NCBI RefSeq assembly: GCF_023015965.1
Contig: NZ_JALKAN010000003.1
Location: 1 to 64,000 of the forward strand
Direction of reading: 5' to 3'
Source of the DNA: Allomuricauda sp. F6463D
GTDB lineage: Bacteria; Bacteroidota; Bacteroidia; Flavobacteriales; Flavobacteriaceae
DNA: 64,000 nt
The notes below the pieces were generated by a model that was given only the letters and a program-made list of their open reading frames with translations, was not told the DNA's origin and made no database searches. Of the stretch, positions 63,948 to 64,000 are shown one piece after another (position 1 is the stretch's first letter; every line of letters starts with the position of its first letter). A program made the translations under genes and the position numbers.

Positions 63948-64000
63948 AATTTTCAAATTTAGGTCCATAAGGACTCGGTTAATGAATATGGGAAAAGTCC

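Overview
The window looks like chromosome of a Flavobacteriaceae member (Bacteroidota). The evidence is a type IX secretion (T9SS) adhesin carrying a gliding-motility-type C-terminal domain with PorP/SprF and OmpA-like partners, DUF6089, DUF6090 and DUF5686 proteins, many SusD-free Bacteroidota-style lipoproteins, -7 boxes of the TAnnTTTG type, weak Shine-Dalgarno use, and AT-rich intergenic DNA. A Muricauda/Allomuricauda-like marine flavobacterium is my best guess, but nothing in the sequence settles the genus. Most of the window is ordinary housekeeping sequence. I found no CRISPR array, rRNA, prophage, insertion sequence with transposase, or defence island.

Layout. 1-6168: a 5'-truncated giant repeat adhesin, then PorP/SprF and an OmpA/TPR/PD40 lipid-linked-type partner, forming a T9SS substrate and outer-membrane trio. 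6170-14010 (minus): an Nramp-related transporter, a DPP4-like peptidase, a collagen-like lipoprotein, a BrkB/YihY protein, a cupin protein and an AraC regulator. 14293-17227: tRNA-Leu, tRNA-Gly and mutS on the minus strand. 17338-24453: an RNA methyltransferase, a FolK-deoxynucleoside kinase fusion, SppA, a queuosine-precursor transporter and an AsmA-like protein. 24593-28959 (minus): DUF6090, YfcC and APC transporters, DUF2797. 29058-31284: a GH3-fold enzyme and a degenerate alpha/beta-hydrolase-like protein. 31281-34695 (minus): clpX, clpP and tig, the protein quality-control set.

34795-38343 (minus): a small holin-like membrane protein, an SGNH lipoprotein, an alpha/beta hydrolase and pdxJ. 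38430-46488 (plus): an envelope cluster of CBS protein, nadK, DUF6089, uppS, bamA, two OmpH/Skp chaperones and murI, linking undecaprenyl carrier, peptidoglycan precursor and outer-membrane protein assembly. 46492-54399: DHFR, 2TM protein, a class V aminotransferase, a CBM48-like protein, a Kelch-like lipoprotein, thyA, a four-helix-bundle protein, NupC and a bifunctional nuclease. DHFR, ThyA and the FolK fusion give a scattered folate/thymidylate set. 54490-57371: etfBA diverges from pdhB across a perfect 28-bp palindrome. 57527-63947: DUF5686 protein, soluble pyrophosphatase, membrane pyrophosphatase and TonB.

Most notable signals: a 16-bp palindrome core shared by the etfB/pdhB and SGNH-lipoprotein promoter regions; two copies of a MITE-like inverted-repeat element; a TTAA tetramer serving as stop codon for genes on both strands inside the loop of a bidirectional terminator; an Nramp homologue without the metal-binding motifs; the FolK-dNK fusion; and a membrane pyrophosphatase with a long soluble tail.
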